Source: Nocardia camponoti (GTDB taxonomy: Bacteria; Actinomycetota; Actinomycetes; Mycobacteriales; Mycobacteriaceae). Taken from it: a stretch of 64,000 bases of DNA. The position numbers were made by a program, and so were the translations under genes. Below the pieces are notes generated by a model. That model saw only the letters and a program-made list of their open reading frames with translations. It ran no database searches and had not been told where the DNA came from. Positions within the stretch are counted from its first letter, which is position 1; each line of letters starts with the position of its first letter. This document shows positions 9,343 through 19,557 of this stretch, piece after piece. The stretch spans positions 672,105 to 736,104 of the forward strand of contig NZ_BMMW01000003.1 in the NCBI RefSeq assembly GCF_014646135.1, written 5' to 3'.

Positions 9343-10413
9343 ATGACTGCGCACCCGCCCCGCGACACGGTCGACCTAGCGTTGGTAATCCCGTTGAGTG
9401 GTCCAGCTGGCATGTTCGGGCCTTCGTCGGAAGCGTGCGCGACCCTCGCGGTCGAAGACATCAATAGCGCGGGCGGGATTCTTGACCGACCAGTGCGGTT
9501 GCACCTCGTCGATGCTGGTGCGCCATTACCGCAACTCGCGGGGCAAGTGGATCAACTTGTCAGTGAGTCGCGCGTCGATGGCGTTGTCGGCTGGCATCTT
9601 TCGAACGCGCGTAAGGCAATTACGCCGCAGACCGCAGGTCGGGTGCCCTACGTCTACACCACCTTTTACGAGGGCGGCGAGGACTCCGACGGGGTTTACA
9701 TGGTTGGCGAAACACCCGAACAGCAACTGTTTCCCGCGCTGCGGTGGCTACGCGAGGAACTCGGCGTTAGTCGGTGGGCGATCGTCGGCAACGACTACGT
9801 GTGGCCGCGCGAAACCGCAAGGGCTACCCGCGAATTCGCCGCTAGCGCGAATATTTCCATTGTGGGTGAAACCTATATTCCCCTGGGCGGACGTCGTTTT
9901 GGCCAAGCACTAGAGCTCATCCGTAACTCGACCGCGCAGGGCGTGCTGCTGTTCATGGTTGGTGCCGACTGCGCCGCGTTCAATCAGGCATTCGCCCGCG
10001 CCGGGCTCGACAGCGACCGTTTGCGACTGTCGATGATGATCGGTGAAGATGTCCTTTACGCGGGCGGGGCACGGTCCACCCGCGGATTACTCACCGCGTC
10101 CGGCTACTTCGAAGGCGTAGTTTCGCCTGCCGCAATGGATTTCGGTAGTCGATACACCAAGCGGTTCGGCACAAGCGCGCCAGCACTCAACAACATCGGC
10201 GAGTCCTGTTACGAGGGCGTACTGCTGTTCGCGGCGCTTGCCGAGTCGGCCCGCAGCCTCGATCTGCGCGCGATCGAGCGCAATGCCGGACGCGTGAGTT
10301 ATCGCGGTCCGCGCGGCGAGGTCACCGTTCGTGGTGCCCACACCACCCAACCGGTATACCTAGCCGACGCCGACGCTCTGCAATTCAGCGTGCTCACTGA
10401 ACTGACTTCCTAG
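9343..10413 (+). CDS. AmiC/FmdD-like short-chain amide (urea) binding protein
   Basis: This 356-residue type I periplasmic-binding-protein fold begins with LALVIPLSGPAGMFGPSSE, followed by LAVEDINSAGGILDRPV and VDGVVGWHLSNARKAI. These features are shared by the amide sensor AmiC and by urea/amide-binding FmdD/UrtA proteins. No signal peptide or lipobox is present, so it should act in the cytoplasm as a sensor rather than as an ABC transporter receptor, as AmiC does in Pseudomonas. GGTGGTGA precedes the ATG by about 5 bases. The neighbours (MarR, NCS1 permease, FmdB, formamidase) support a role in sensing formamide or acetamide. No AmiR-type antiterminator partner is present, so how it signals is open. 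Confidence 0.8.
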   Translation: MTAHPPRDTVDLALVIPLSGPAGMFGPSSEACATLAVEDINSAGGILDRPVRLHLVDAGAPLPQLAGQVDQLVSESRVDGVVGWHLSNARKAITPQTAGRVPYVYTTFYEGGEDSDGVYMVGETPEQQLFPALRWLREELGVSRWAIVGNDYVWPRETARATREFAASANISIVGETYIPLGGRRFGQALELIRNSTAQGVLLFMVGADCAAFNQAFARAGLDSDRLRLSMMIGEDVLYAGGARSTRGLLTASGYFEGVVSPAAMDFGSRYTKRFGTSAPALNNIGESCYEGVLLFAALAESARSLDLRAIERNAGRVSYRGPRGEVTVRGAHTTQPVYLADADALQFSVLTELTS

Positions 10414-10453
10414 CTGTCCCGACCAGTCCCCACTTCCGGTCGGGACCGCAACC

Positions 10454-12157
10454 TCAGCTCACCGCAGCACGCGAACTCGGCAGACCAAGCTCGACCGCAC
10501 CGACGGTGTTGGCGTAGGACGGCGACTGGCACTGCTCGTGGCAACCCTTAGTCAACGTGCAGGTCAGCGACGAGATCGGCCCACCGTGGAACGGGCAGTC
10601 GTGCACCATGTCGGGCAGTTCGTAGCGCTTGCCGTCGACCACGTCGAGCAGGGTTTGCCCTGCCCACAGCGGCTCCTTCTCGATTTCCTCACGCAGCGGG
10701 TTCGGTCGCGCGAGGTAGTACTTGCCCTTCGTCGCGATCGCGATTATCGGCGCGAGGACCATCGCCACCGCGAGCGCAAGATACGGCGACCACGCCGCGA
10801 GCAGCGGTCCAAACGCGCCGAAGTACGCGGTGATCGACAGTGCGGAACCAACGAGCATCGAACCGAAACCAACGGGGTTGATCGGGTAGAGGTAGGCCCG
10901 TTTGAACTCGATGTAGGACGGGCTGATCTTGAGAATGCCCTTGTTAATCACCATGTCGGCAACGATCGCGCCGATCCACGCGATGGCGACGTTGGAGTAG
11001 AAGCCGAGGATCGTGTTGAGCACGGTGAACATGTTGGCGAGCATCAGCGAGGTCGCGATCACGATGTGCAGGCCAAGCCACACCACGCGGCCCGGGTGCA
11101 GGTGCAGCACGCGCGAGAAGAAGTTCGACCACGAAAGCGAACCCGAGTACGCGTTGGTCACGTTGATCTTGACCTGGGAAAGCAGCACCATGATCGTCGC
11201 GATGGTCAGCGCGACCGCGTGGTTGTGAATCACCGAACCGTACGCGCCGAGGAACTGCTCGATCGGCTCAGTCGCCTTGGTGAAGCCGACCTGACCGGCC
11301 ACGTAGAACGCAAGGAATGCGCCGCACAGTTGCTTGGCCGCACCAAGAATGACCCACCCTGGGCCGGCCGCGAGGATCGCCGCCCACCAACGCAAGCGCG
11401 GGGTTTCGGACTTCTCCGGCATGAAGCGCAGGTAATCGACCTGCTCACCGATCTGCGCGATCAGCGAAAGGGCAACGCCCGCACCGGCACCCACGGCGAT
11501 CGCGGTCACGCGGGCGCTGCCACCGTCACCTGCCCACGAGAGGAAGCCGTCGAAGCCGGTCGGGTCGGCCGATGCGATCATCACGAGCGGCGCGGCGAAC
11601 AGGATCAGCCACAACGGCTGCGTCCACACTTGGAACTTGGCTAGCGCGGCCATGCCATAGAGCACGAGCGGAATGATGACGATCGAGCCGACCAAATAAC
11701 CAAGCCAGAGCGGCATCCCGAACGCGAGCAGCATCGCTTGGGCCATGATCGCGCCCTCTAGCGCGAAGAAAATGAAACAGAAGCTCGCGTAGATGAGGCT
11801 CGTGAGGGTTGAGCCGAAGTAGCCGAAGCCCGCGCCGCGGGTCAGCAGGTCCATGTCGAGGTTGTACTTGGCCGCGTAGTACGAGATCGGGATGCCGGTC
11901 AGGAAGATGGTGACGGCCGCGACCAGGATCGCGACGACCGCACTCGATGCCCCATGCGTCACCGCGATTGACGCGCCGATCGAGTAGTCGGCCAGGTAGG
12001 CGATGCCGCCAAGCGCGGTCACCGAGCACGCCATTGGCGTCCAGCGCCGGAAAGACTTGGGGGCGTAGCGAAGTGAGTAGTCCTCGATGTTGTCCTTGGC
12101 GGCCCACGCTTGGAAGCGCGACCACCTACTCCCTGTGGAGCCCTGCACAGTGCTCAT
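10454..12157 (-). CDS. NCS1-family permease with cysteine-rich C-terminal tail
   Basis: This secondary transporter of the purine-cytosine permease family (NCS1) is about 567 residues with some twelve membrane segments. Conserved stretches include the N-terminal NIEDYSLRYAPKSFRRW and FLTGIPISYYAAKYNLDMD. NCS1 proteins usually move nucleobases, allantoin or hydantoins by proton or sodium symport. Context here suggests a nitrogen source such as an amide, but the substrate is not shown. After the last membrane segment comes a soluble tail containing CPFHGG, LTCTLTKGCHEQC and SPSYANT, with four cysteines and two histidines that could bind a metal. AGGAGAACAA (12161-12170, minus strand) sets the start at ATG 12157. 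Divergent from fmdB. Confidence 0.85.
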   Translation of the reverse strand: MSTVQGSTGSRWSRFQAWAAKDNIEDYSLRYAPKSFRRWTPMACSVTALGGIAYLADYSIGASIAVTHGASSAVVAILVAAVTIFLTGIPISYYAAKYNLDMDLLTRGAGFGYFGSTLTSLIYASFCFIFFALEGAIMAQAMLLAFGMPLWLGYLVGSIVIIPLVLYGMAALAKFQVWTQPLWLILFAAPLVMIASADPTGFDGFLSWAGDGGSARVTAIAVGAGAGVALSLIAQIGEQVDYLRFMPEKSETPRLRWWAAILAAGPGWVILGAAKQLCGAFLAFYVAGQVGFTKATEPIEQFLGAYGSVIHNHAVALTIATIMVLLSQVKINVTNAYSGSLSWSNFFSRVLHLHPGRVVWLGLHIVIATSLMLANMFTVLNTILGFYSNVAIAWIGAIVADMVINKGILKISPSYIEFKRAYLYPINPVGFGSMLVGSALSITAYFGAFGPLLAAWSPYLALAVAMVLAPIIAIATKGKYYLARPNPLREEIEKEPLWAGQTLLDVVDGKRYELPDMVHDCPFHGGPISSLTCTLTKGCHEQCQSPSYANTVGAVELGLPSSRAAVS

Positions 12158-12389
12158 CGGTTGTTCTCCTAGCTTTTCGCAGCTGTCTCGCATCGGCGGC
12201 AATGGCCGTGCATGGCAGACGCTATGGCAATCATTTTCAAGCGGCGATAATTCAAATGAAACTTAATCAGCGGGATACGATCGCCCGATACGGCAATATG
12301 AACGTCACACGGCGGAAAGAGCGGCGAAATCGGCTGCCGTTTTGCTCGTGGTCAGACGGAATATGTTCAACTGAAAGCAATTGGTGCCC
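12158..12389. promoter_or_regulatory. Divergent promoter region, permease / fmdBA
   Basis: This 232-base stretch is visibly poorer in GC than its flanks. It contains the direct repeat GATACG at 12276 and 12290 and AT-rich runs around 12225-12265. It must hold the promoters of the permease gene (minus) and the fmdBA pair (plus). I see no clear -35/-10 pair. Confidence 0.35.
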
Positions 12390-12668
12390 ATGCCTCTCTA
12401 CCGATTCAGCTGCGTCGACTGCGGTGGCTTCGACCAGAGCTTCTCGATGAGCACGGTCCCCGCCGCAGTGGAATGCCCCGCGTGCGAAGCACCGAGTAGG
12501 CGCGGATTCGCCGTCGCCGGACTGCTCAACACCGGTTCGCAAGCAGCTCGCCTGATCGAAGCGACAACGCGCACCGCGAGCGAACCCGCCGTCGTCGGCG
12601 CACCAATCGGGCGAGGTGGCGCACCCGTCACGCGAAACCCGTTGCACCGCAAGCTTCCCCGCCCCTGA
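12390..12668 (+). CDS. fmdB: FmdB-like zinc-ribbon protein
   Basis: The product has 92 residues. The N-terminal zinc ribbon MPLYRFSCVDCGGFDQ with a second pair in VECPACEAPSRRGF (CxxC...CxxC) is the FmdB/CxxC_CxxC_SSSS signature. A low-complexity middle is followed by the C-terminal HRKLPRP, as in other amidase-linked FmdB proteins. FmdB has been proposed to regulate formamidase production, possibly through metal or protein binding; the mechanism is not settled. Start ATG 12390 has no strong ribosome binding site; GTG 12384 and TTG 12381 are in frame. It lies 19 bases before fmdA and is surely cotranscribed with it. Confidence 0.85.
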   Translation: MPLYRFSCVDCGGFDQSFSMSTVPAAVECPACEAPSRRGFAVAGLLNTGSQAARLIEATTRTASEPAVVGAPIGRGGAPVTRNPLHRKLPRP

Positions 12669-12687
12669 CCACGAAGGAATCGCGACG

Positions 12688-13941
12688 ATGCCAGAACTGC
12701 TCTTCCCCCTCGACTCGACGAAGAAATTCACCGAGCAAACCCATGTCGGCCACAATCGCTGGCACCCCGACATCCCCGCCCCGGTCACCGTGCGGCCTGG
12801 CGACGAATTCCGCGTCCACGTGCGCGAGTGGTTCGACGGCGCGATCGTGAACGACGACTCAGCCGAAGACGTCCTCAACGCCCCGCTCAGCACCGTGCAC
12901 TGTCTGTCGGGCCCCTTCGCCGTTGCAGGCGCGCAACCCGGCGACCTGCTGATCGTCGACATCCTCGACATCGGTCCGATCCCGCAGGAAGACTCGGGCC
13001 CGCTCGCAGGCCAGGGCTGGGGTTACACCGGCATCTTCGCCACCGACAACGGCGGCGGCTTCCTCACCGAGCACTTCCCTGACGCGTACAAGGCCATCTG
13101 GGATTTCTCCGGCCACACCACCACGTCGCGCCATATCCCCGGTGTGAAGTTCACCGGCATCATGCACCCTGGCTTGATGGGCACCGCCCCGTCTGCCGCG
13201 CTGCTGTCGAAGTGGAACGCTCGTGAAGGCGCGCTCATCGCGACCGATCCGCACCGCGTCCCCCCGCTTGCGCTTCCCCCTGAACCGACCGATGCGATCC
13301 TCGGTTCGCTCACCGGTGCCGCGTTCGACAAGGCAGCAGCCGAGGCCGCCCGCACCGCCCCACCACGCGAAAACGGCGGCAACCAGGACATTAAGAACCT
13401 CACGCGAGGAAGTCGCGTCTTCTACCCGGTTTTCGTTGACGGTGCCAAACTGTCGGTCGGCGACCTGCACTTCTCCCAGGGCGACGGCGAGATCACCTTC
13501 TGCGGCGCCATCGAGATGGGCGGCTTCATCGACCTGCGCGTTGACCTGATCAAGAACGGCATGGAACTCTACGGCGTCTCCGAAAACGCGATCTTCATGC
13601 CAGGCAACGAGGGCCCGAATTACACGGAGTACCTTGCCTTTTCGGGCACGTCGGTCACGTTGTCGGGCGAGCAGCGCTACCTGGATTCACAGCTGTCATT
13701 CGAACGCGCGTGCTTGCACGCCATCGACTACCTGACGAAGTTCGGCTACAGCCCGGAACAGGCGTACCTGCTGCTTGGCGCGGCCCCAATAGAAGGCCGC
13801 TTCTCGGGTGTTGTCGACATCCCGAACTCGTGCGCGACGGTGTACTTACCGACGGCGATTTTCGACTTCCCGATAGTGCCGACGGGCGCGGGCCCCGTCC
13901 AAATCGACCCGGGCCCGGGCGCCCCACGCGCTAGCCGTTAG
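12688..13941 (+). CDS. fmdA: Formamidase / acetamidase (FmdA/AmdA family)
   Basis: This 417-residue amidohydrolase of the formamidase family releases ammonia from formamide (formate plus ammonia), in some members also from acetamide. Family landmarks are HVGHNRWHPDIPAPVTV near the N-terminus, VHCLSGPFAVAGAQPGDLL, FPDAYKAIWDFSG and TGIMHPGLMGTAPS, then VGDLHFSQGDGEITFCGAIE and the C-terminal CLHAIDYLTKFGYSPEQAY. Length and order fit Methylophilus FmdA. AAGGA lies 9 bases before ATG 12688. Together with FmdB, the AmiC-like protein and the NCS1 permease it forms a nitrogen-scavenging amide unit. A strong hairpin terminator follows directly. Confidence 0.92.
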   Translation: MPELLFPLDSTKKFTEQTHVGHNRWHPDIPAPVTVRPGDEFRVHVREWFDGAIVNDDSAEDVLNAPLSTVHCLSGPFAVAGAQPGDLLIVDILDIGPIPQEDSGPLAGQGWGYTGIFATDNGGGFLTEHFPDAYKAIWDFSGHTTTSRHIPGVKFTGIMHPGLMGTAPSAALLSKWNAREGALIATDPHRVPPLALPPEPTDAILGSLTGAAFDKAAAEAARTAPPRENGGNQDIKNLTRGSRVFYPVFVDGAKLSVGDLHFSQGDGEITFCGAIEMGGFIDLRVDLIKNGMELYGVSENAIFMPGNEGPNYTEYLAFSGTSVTLSGEQRYLDSQLSFERACLHAIDYLTKFGYSPEQAYLLLGAAPIEGRFSGVVDIPNSCATVYLPTAIFDFPIVPTGAGPVQIDPGPGAPRASR

Positions 13942-13948
13942 GTCGTTA

Positions 13949-13983
13949 AGCCCGTCACCTGGCATCCCAGGTGACGGGCTTTT
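13949..13983 (+). terminator. Intrinsic terminator of fmdA
   Basis: A perfect 14-bp stem (13949-13962 with 13967-13980) closes a four-base loop and is followed by TTT. It lies 8 bases after the fmdA stop and separates fmdA from the convergent tRNA-Thr gene; it may also stop minus-strand transcription. Confidence 0.9.
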
Positions 13984-13986
13984 CTG

Positions 13987-14059
13987 AGCCGCCTGCGAGA
14001 ATCGAACTCGCGACCTTTTCATTACGAGTGAAGCGCTCTACCGACTGAGCTAAGGCGGC
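13987..14059 (-). tRNA. tRNA-Thr (anticodon CGT)
   Basis: Read on the minus strand, a 73-base cloverleaf starts GCCGCCT and ends AGGCGGC-T. The acceptor stem is seven perfect pairs, the D-arm is GCTC...GAGC, the T-arm has GTTCGATTC, and the anticodon loop is CTCGTAA, giving CGT for ACG codons. One pair in the anticodon stem is mismatched (C27-A43). CCA is not encoded. Confidence 0.95.
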
Positions 14060-14118
14060 GTGCCTTTTCAGGCGACGCGAGTCTATCGCGTGTATGGGGG
14101 ATTTGTGAAAACGGGTGG

Positions 14119-15312
14119 TCAGAGGGTGCGGGCGGCGATCATTTCGGCGACCATCGCGGCCACCGCGAAGCGGGGTTTGACGTTGCGATCGAGGGCGTCG
14201 CGGCACGCGAGGACGGCATCGATGCTGCGGAGTAGGCCCTCGGGGCGCACCTCCTTGGCCAGCGTTGCGATCTCGGTCGCCATGTCGGGGTGCGTCAAGG
14301 CGACTTGCCTACCTGCGAAGCGGACGGCGAGCGCGTCGCGGTACATCCCGGCAACGTCGATGAGGGCACGGTCGAGCGAGTCGCGGCCGGTGCGTGTCGC
14401 GCGGGACTTTTGGCGCTTTTCCAAGTCCTTCAACACGCCAGCCGAACCGCGCGTCGCCGACGCGGCGCCCTTGCCCGTGCCGCCCGCGCCGAGGGCGGTG
14501 GCCAGCTCGTCGCGTTCGCGGTCGTCGCGTTCGGCGCTCATCGACTTGGCTTCGTCGTCGGCCGACTTCACCAACTCGTCAGCGGCGGCGTACGCAGCGC
14601 CGGGATTGGCGGTCGCCGCGACAAGCGCGAGTGCCCGCTTTCGGCGCGTGCGCGCGTCCTCGTCGGTGGCCAACCGCCGCGCCCGACCCACGTGGCCGCC
14701 ACTGATCGACGCCGCCCAGTCGGCGGTTTTTGCGTCGAGATGATCGTGCTCGCGCAACACCTGCGCGATCGCGGGCACCGACGGCGTGACGAGGTGGACG
14801 TGGCGACAGCGCGAACGCAGCGTGACGGAGATGTCCTCGGGGTCAACCGACGGCGCGCAGAGCAGAAAAACCGTGCGATCCGGCGGCTCTTCGACGACCT
14901 TGAGTAGTACGTTGCCCGCTGCTTCGGTGAGTCGGTCGGCGTCTTCGACAACGACAACCTGCCAACGCCCGGTGCTCGGCCGACGCGAAGCGACCTGGAC
15001 GATCGCGCGCATTTCCTTGGTGCTGATACTTAGCCCCTCGGGCACAACGCGTCGCACGTCGCCATGCGTACCCGCCAAAGTTGTTGTGCAAGCATGACAT
15101 TCGCCGCACCCGACAATGTCAGGGTGCGTGCACTGCAATGCTGCGGCAAACGCGAGCGCGGCGGTGGAACGCCCCGATCCGGGCGGCCCGGTGAAGAGCC
15201 ACGAATGCGTCATCGCCCCGGTGACGTCGCCCGCGCGCGCCGCGGTGGCGGCAGCGGTGAGCTCGGTCTCGACCACTTCCTGGCCGACGAGTTGGTCAAA
15301 GACACCTGGCAC
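14119..15312 (-). CDS. holB: DNA polymerase III subunit delta'
   Basis: This clamp-loader AAA+ protein has about 397 residues. It opens with the conserved PGVFDQLVGQEVV; the P-loop is FTGPPGSGRSTAAL and the four-cysteine zinc module is CTHPDIVGCGECHACTT. The Walker B region VVVVEDADRLTEAAGNVLL is followed by sensor 1 and SRCRHVHLVTPS. I place the start at GTG 15312, not the upstream ATG 15363, because the Rv3644c N-terminus begins at the equivalent residue and TAGGGT ends 7 bases before this GTG, marking a leaderless transcript. A lysine- and arginine-rich insert near residues 270-300 is not typical. Its neighbour is topA, as in mycobacteria, but the adenylate cyclase gene found between them there is missing. 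Confidence 0.9.
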   Translation of the reverse strand: MPGVFDQLVGQEVVETELTAAATAARAGDVTGAMTHSWLFTGPPGSGRSTAALAFAAALQCTHPDIVGCGECHACTTTLAGTHGDVRRVVPEGLSISTKEMRAIVQVASRRPSTGRWQVVVVEDADRLTEAAGNVLLKVVEEPPDRTVFLLCAPSVDPEDISVTLRSRCRHVHLVTPSVPAIAQVLREHDHLDAKTADWAASISGGHVGRARRLATDEDARTRRKRALALVAATANPGAAYAAADELVKSADDEAKSMSAERDDRERDELATALGAGGTGKGAASATRGSAGVLKDLEKRQKSRATRTGRDSLDRALIDVAGMYRDALAVRFAGRQVALTHPDMATEIATLAKEVRPEGLLRSIDAVLACRDALDRNVKPRFAVAAMVAEMIAARTL

Positions 15313-15447
15313 GGGATACACCCTAGTCGCGGGCACCGACACGGTCGGCGAGCCGCTGATCATCAGGCTCTCGCGACCGCCTGATGGGTGCTCGTCCAGC
15401 GCGACAACGGCGAGTCACACCCGGCGTGTGGAAATCCATTGTGCGAC

Positions 15448-15478
15448 TTGACGTTTCGTCATAGGGCTCAGCTATGCT
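15448..15478 (+). promoter_or_regulatory. Candidate promoter for the 39-residue membrane protein gene
   Basis: TTGACG at 15448-15453 and TATGCT at 15473-15478 resemble an actinobacterial housekeeping promoter, although the 19-base spacing is slightly long. It points at the small gene at 15550 and would give a leader of about 65 bases. Confidence 0.5.
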
Positions 15479-15549
15479 GACCATACCTCCAGCTCAGGGG
15501 CAGTGCGGGACCTGGTCGCCGTACTGCGCCGAGAAGGGAGGTGATGGAC

Positions 15550-15669
15550 ATGGCGAAACACCGCCGGAGCAAAAGAAATGCCCCGGTCGATTTCGGAATG
15601 CTGTTAGGAGCAGCAACCATGATCGCCGGGGCGTTGTTCCTGGTCAGCCGAGTTCGACGGGCTAGCTAG
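15550..15669 (+). CDS. Small single-pass membrane protein (39 residues)
   Basis: An open frame too short for routine calling encodes MAKHRRSKRNAPVDFG followed by a hydrophobic stretch of about 16 residues and the basic end SRVRRAS. It looks like a tail-anchored or single-span protein with positive charges at both ends. AAGGGAGG at 15534-15541 lies 8 bases before ATG 15550, an excellent ribosome binding site, and a good promoter candidate lies upstream. In-frame ATG 15544 and GTG 15541 are too close to that site. It sits alone between divergent holB and convergent topA. I do not recognise a family. Confidence 0.65.
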   Translation: MAKHRRSKRNAPVDFGMLLGAATMIAGALFLVSRVRRAS

Positions 15670-15795
15670 GTGTCCATCAGGGTTGGGCGTCGTGTCCGCG
15701 GCGTCCAACCCGCTCAGCAAGGCCCATCGTACCGGAAGAACAACCGGCTCGGGAAGGATTTGATACGGAATCCGCATCAGGCCCGAGTGATGCGA

Positions 15796-18723
<2,928 letters not shown>

Positions 18724-18860
18724 TGGCGAACACCTTCCTTCTTGCGGGACTTCGCCACCAGTGACGTTTATACCCTGACGACCTGGGTAGGTGTCTGCGC
18801 GGCAGTTGGCGTCGCGGTTTTATCCCCCAGCCAGACCGCGCATTCTACCCACAAACGGCT

Positions 18861-18891
18861 CGTCCCCCACCTCCAGCGGAGGTGAGGGACG
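18861..18891 (-). terminator. Hairpin terminator after cspA
   Basis: A 14-bp stem with one mismatch (18861-18874 with 18878-18891) and loop AGC lies about 21 bases beyond the cspA stop on the minus strand. The T tract after it is weak, as is common in actinobacterial terminators. Confidence 0.65.
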
Positions 18892-18912
18892 GGCGTTGAT
18901 TCGTTTCGCAGC

Positions 18913-19119
18913 TCAGGAGAGCGCGCGAACGCCGGTGGCCTGCGGGCCCTTGGTGCCCTGGCCGACCTCGAACTCGACCTTCTGGTTCTCTTCGAGAGTA
19001 CGGAAGCCCGAACCCTGGATCTCGGAGTAGTGGACGAAGACGTCAGCGGAGCCATCTTCGGGAGCAATGAACCCAAAGCCCTTTTCCGCGTTGAACCACT
19101 TCACAGTTCCCTGTGCCAT
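18913..19119 (-). CDS. cspA: Cold shock protein A
   Basis: This 68-residue cold shock domain protein has both RNA-binding motifs, KGFGFIAPEDG (RNP1) and DVFVHYSEIQ (RNP2). It binds single-stranded nucleic acid and acts as an RNA chaperone. AAGGAACG precedes ATG 19119 by about 5 bases. A long upstream region with no other gene on its strand is consistent with the long structured leaders known for csp mRNAs. Its place between topA and the Rv3649-type helicase gene matches mycobacterial Rv3648c. Confidence 0.95.
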   Translation of the reverse strand: MAQGTVKWFNAEKGFGFIAPEDGSADVFVHYSEIQGSGFRTLEENQKVEFEVGQGTKGPQATGVRALS

Positions 19120-19557
19120 TCTCGTTCCTTCTCTTTCTACCGGAACGGCGGACAACTGGGTTCGTCCACCGGGTCCGTTCCGAGCGCTGTAGTGTTGGTT
19201 CCTCCCCCTGCGAGGAAAGCACCGGCACAGCGTTCGCAACATCGATCCTGCTGATGGTTTGGACTTTGAATCCGTCCCTCGAACACAGAAGCTTGCGACC
19301 GAGACCAAGTGAACCATGTCCACGAGCAATTCAACAGTCGAGTTACCGAGTATTTGCAAAATTCGTGATCTTGCGAATGCGCAGGTAAGGGACACAATGG
19401 GCAAATCCAGACTTTCAGTCTGTTTGCTTCAAAATAACCTGGTGAGCATCCAGCAAACCTGCTGTGACCCAGATCGCCATGGGGGAACGAAAACCCAGGT
19501 AGCGCCTGGGACACACACACATTTCACACTTTTCGTGTCGCGAGAGGGCACCGACGG
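19120..19557. promoter_or_regulatory. Divergent regulatory region, cspA leader / helicase promoter
   Basis: This 438-base gap contains no convincing gene. The half next to cspA probably encodes its long 5' leader. AT-richer sequence around 19310-19440 is the likely site of the divergent promoters, but I cannot assign hexamers with confidence. Open frames crossing the region on the minus strand are N-terminal extensions of cspA without start signals. Confidence 0.4.

Noticed and set aside
10538..11644. Open frame of 368 codons on the plus strand opposite the NCS1 permease
   Set aside because: The translation is an Arg/His/Asp-rich shadow and the permease on the other strand has clear membrane helices.
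19120..19404. N-terminal extension of CspA
   Set aside because: CspA proteins are about 67 residues and the ATG at 19119 has a ribosome binding site; the upstream part is leader RNA.
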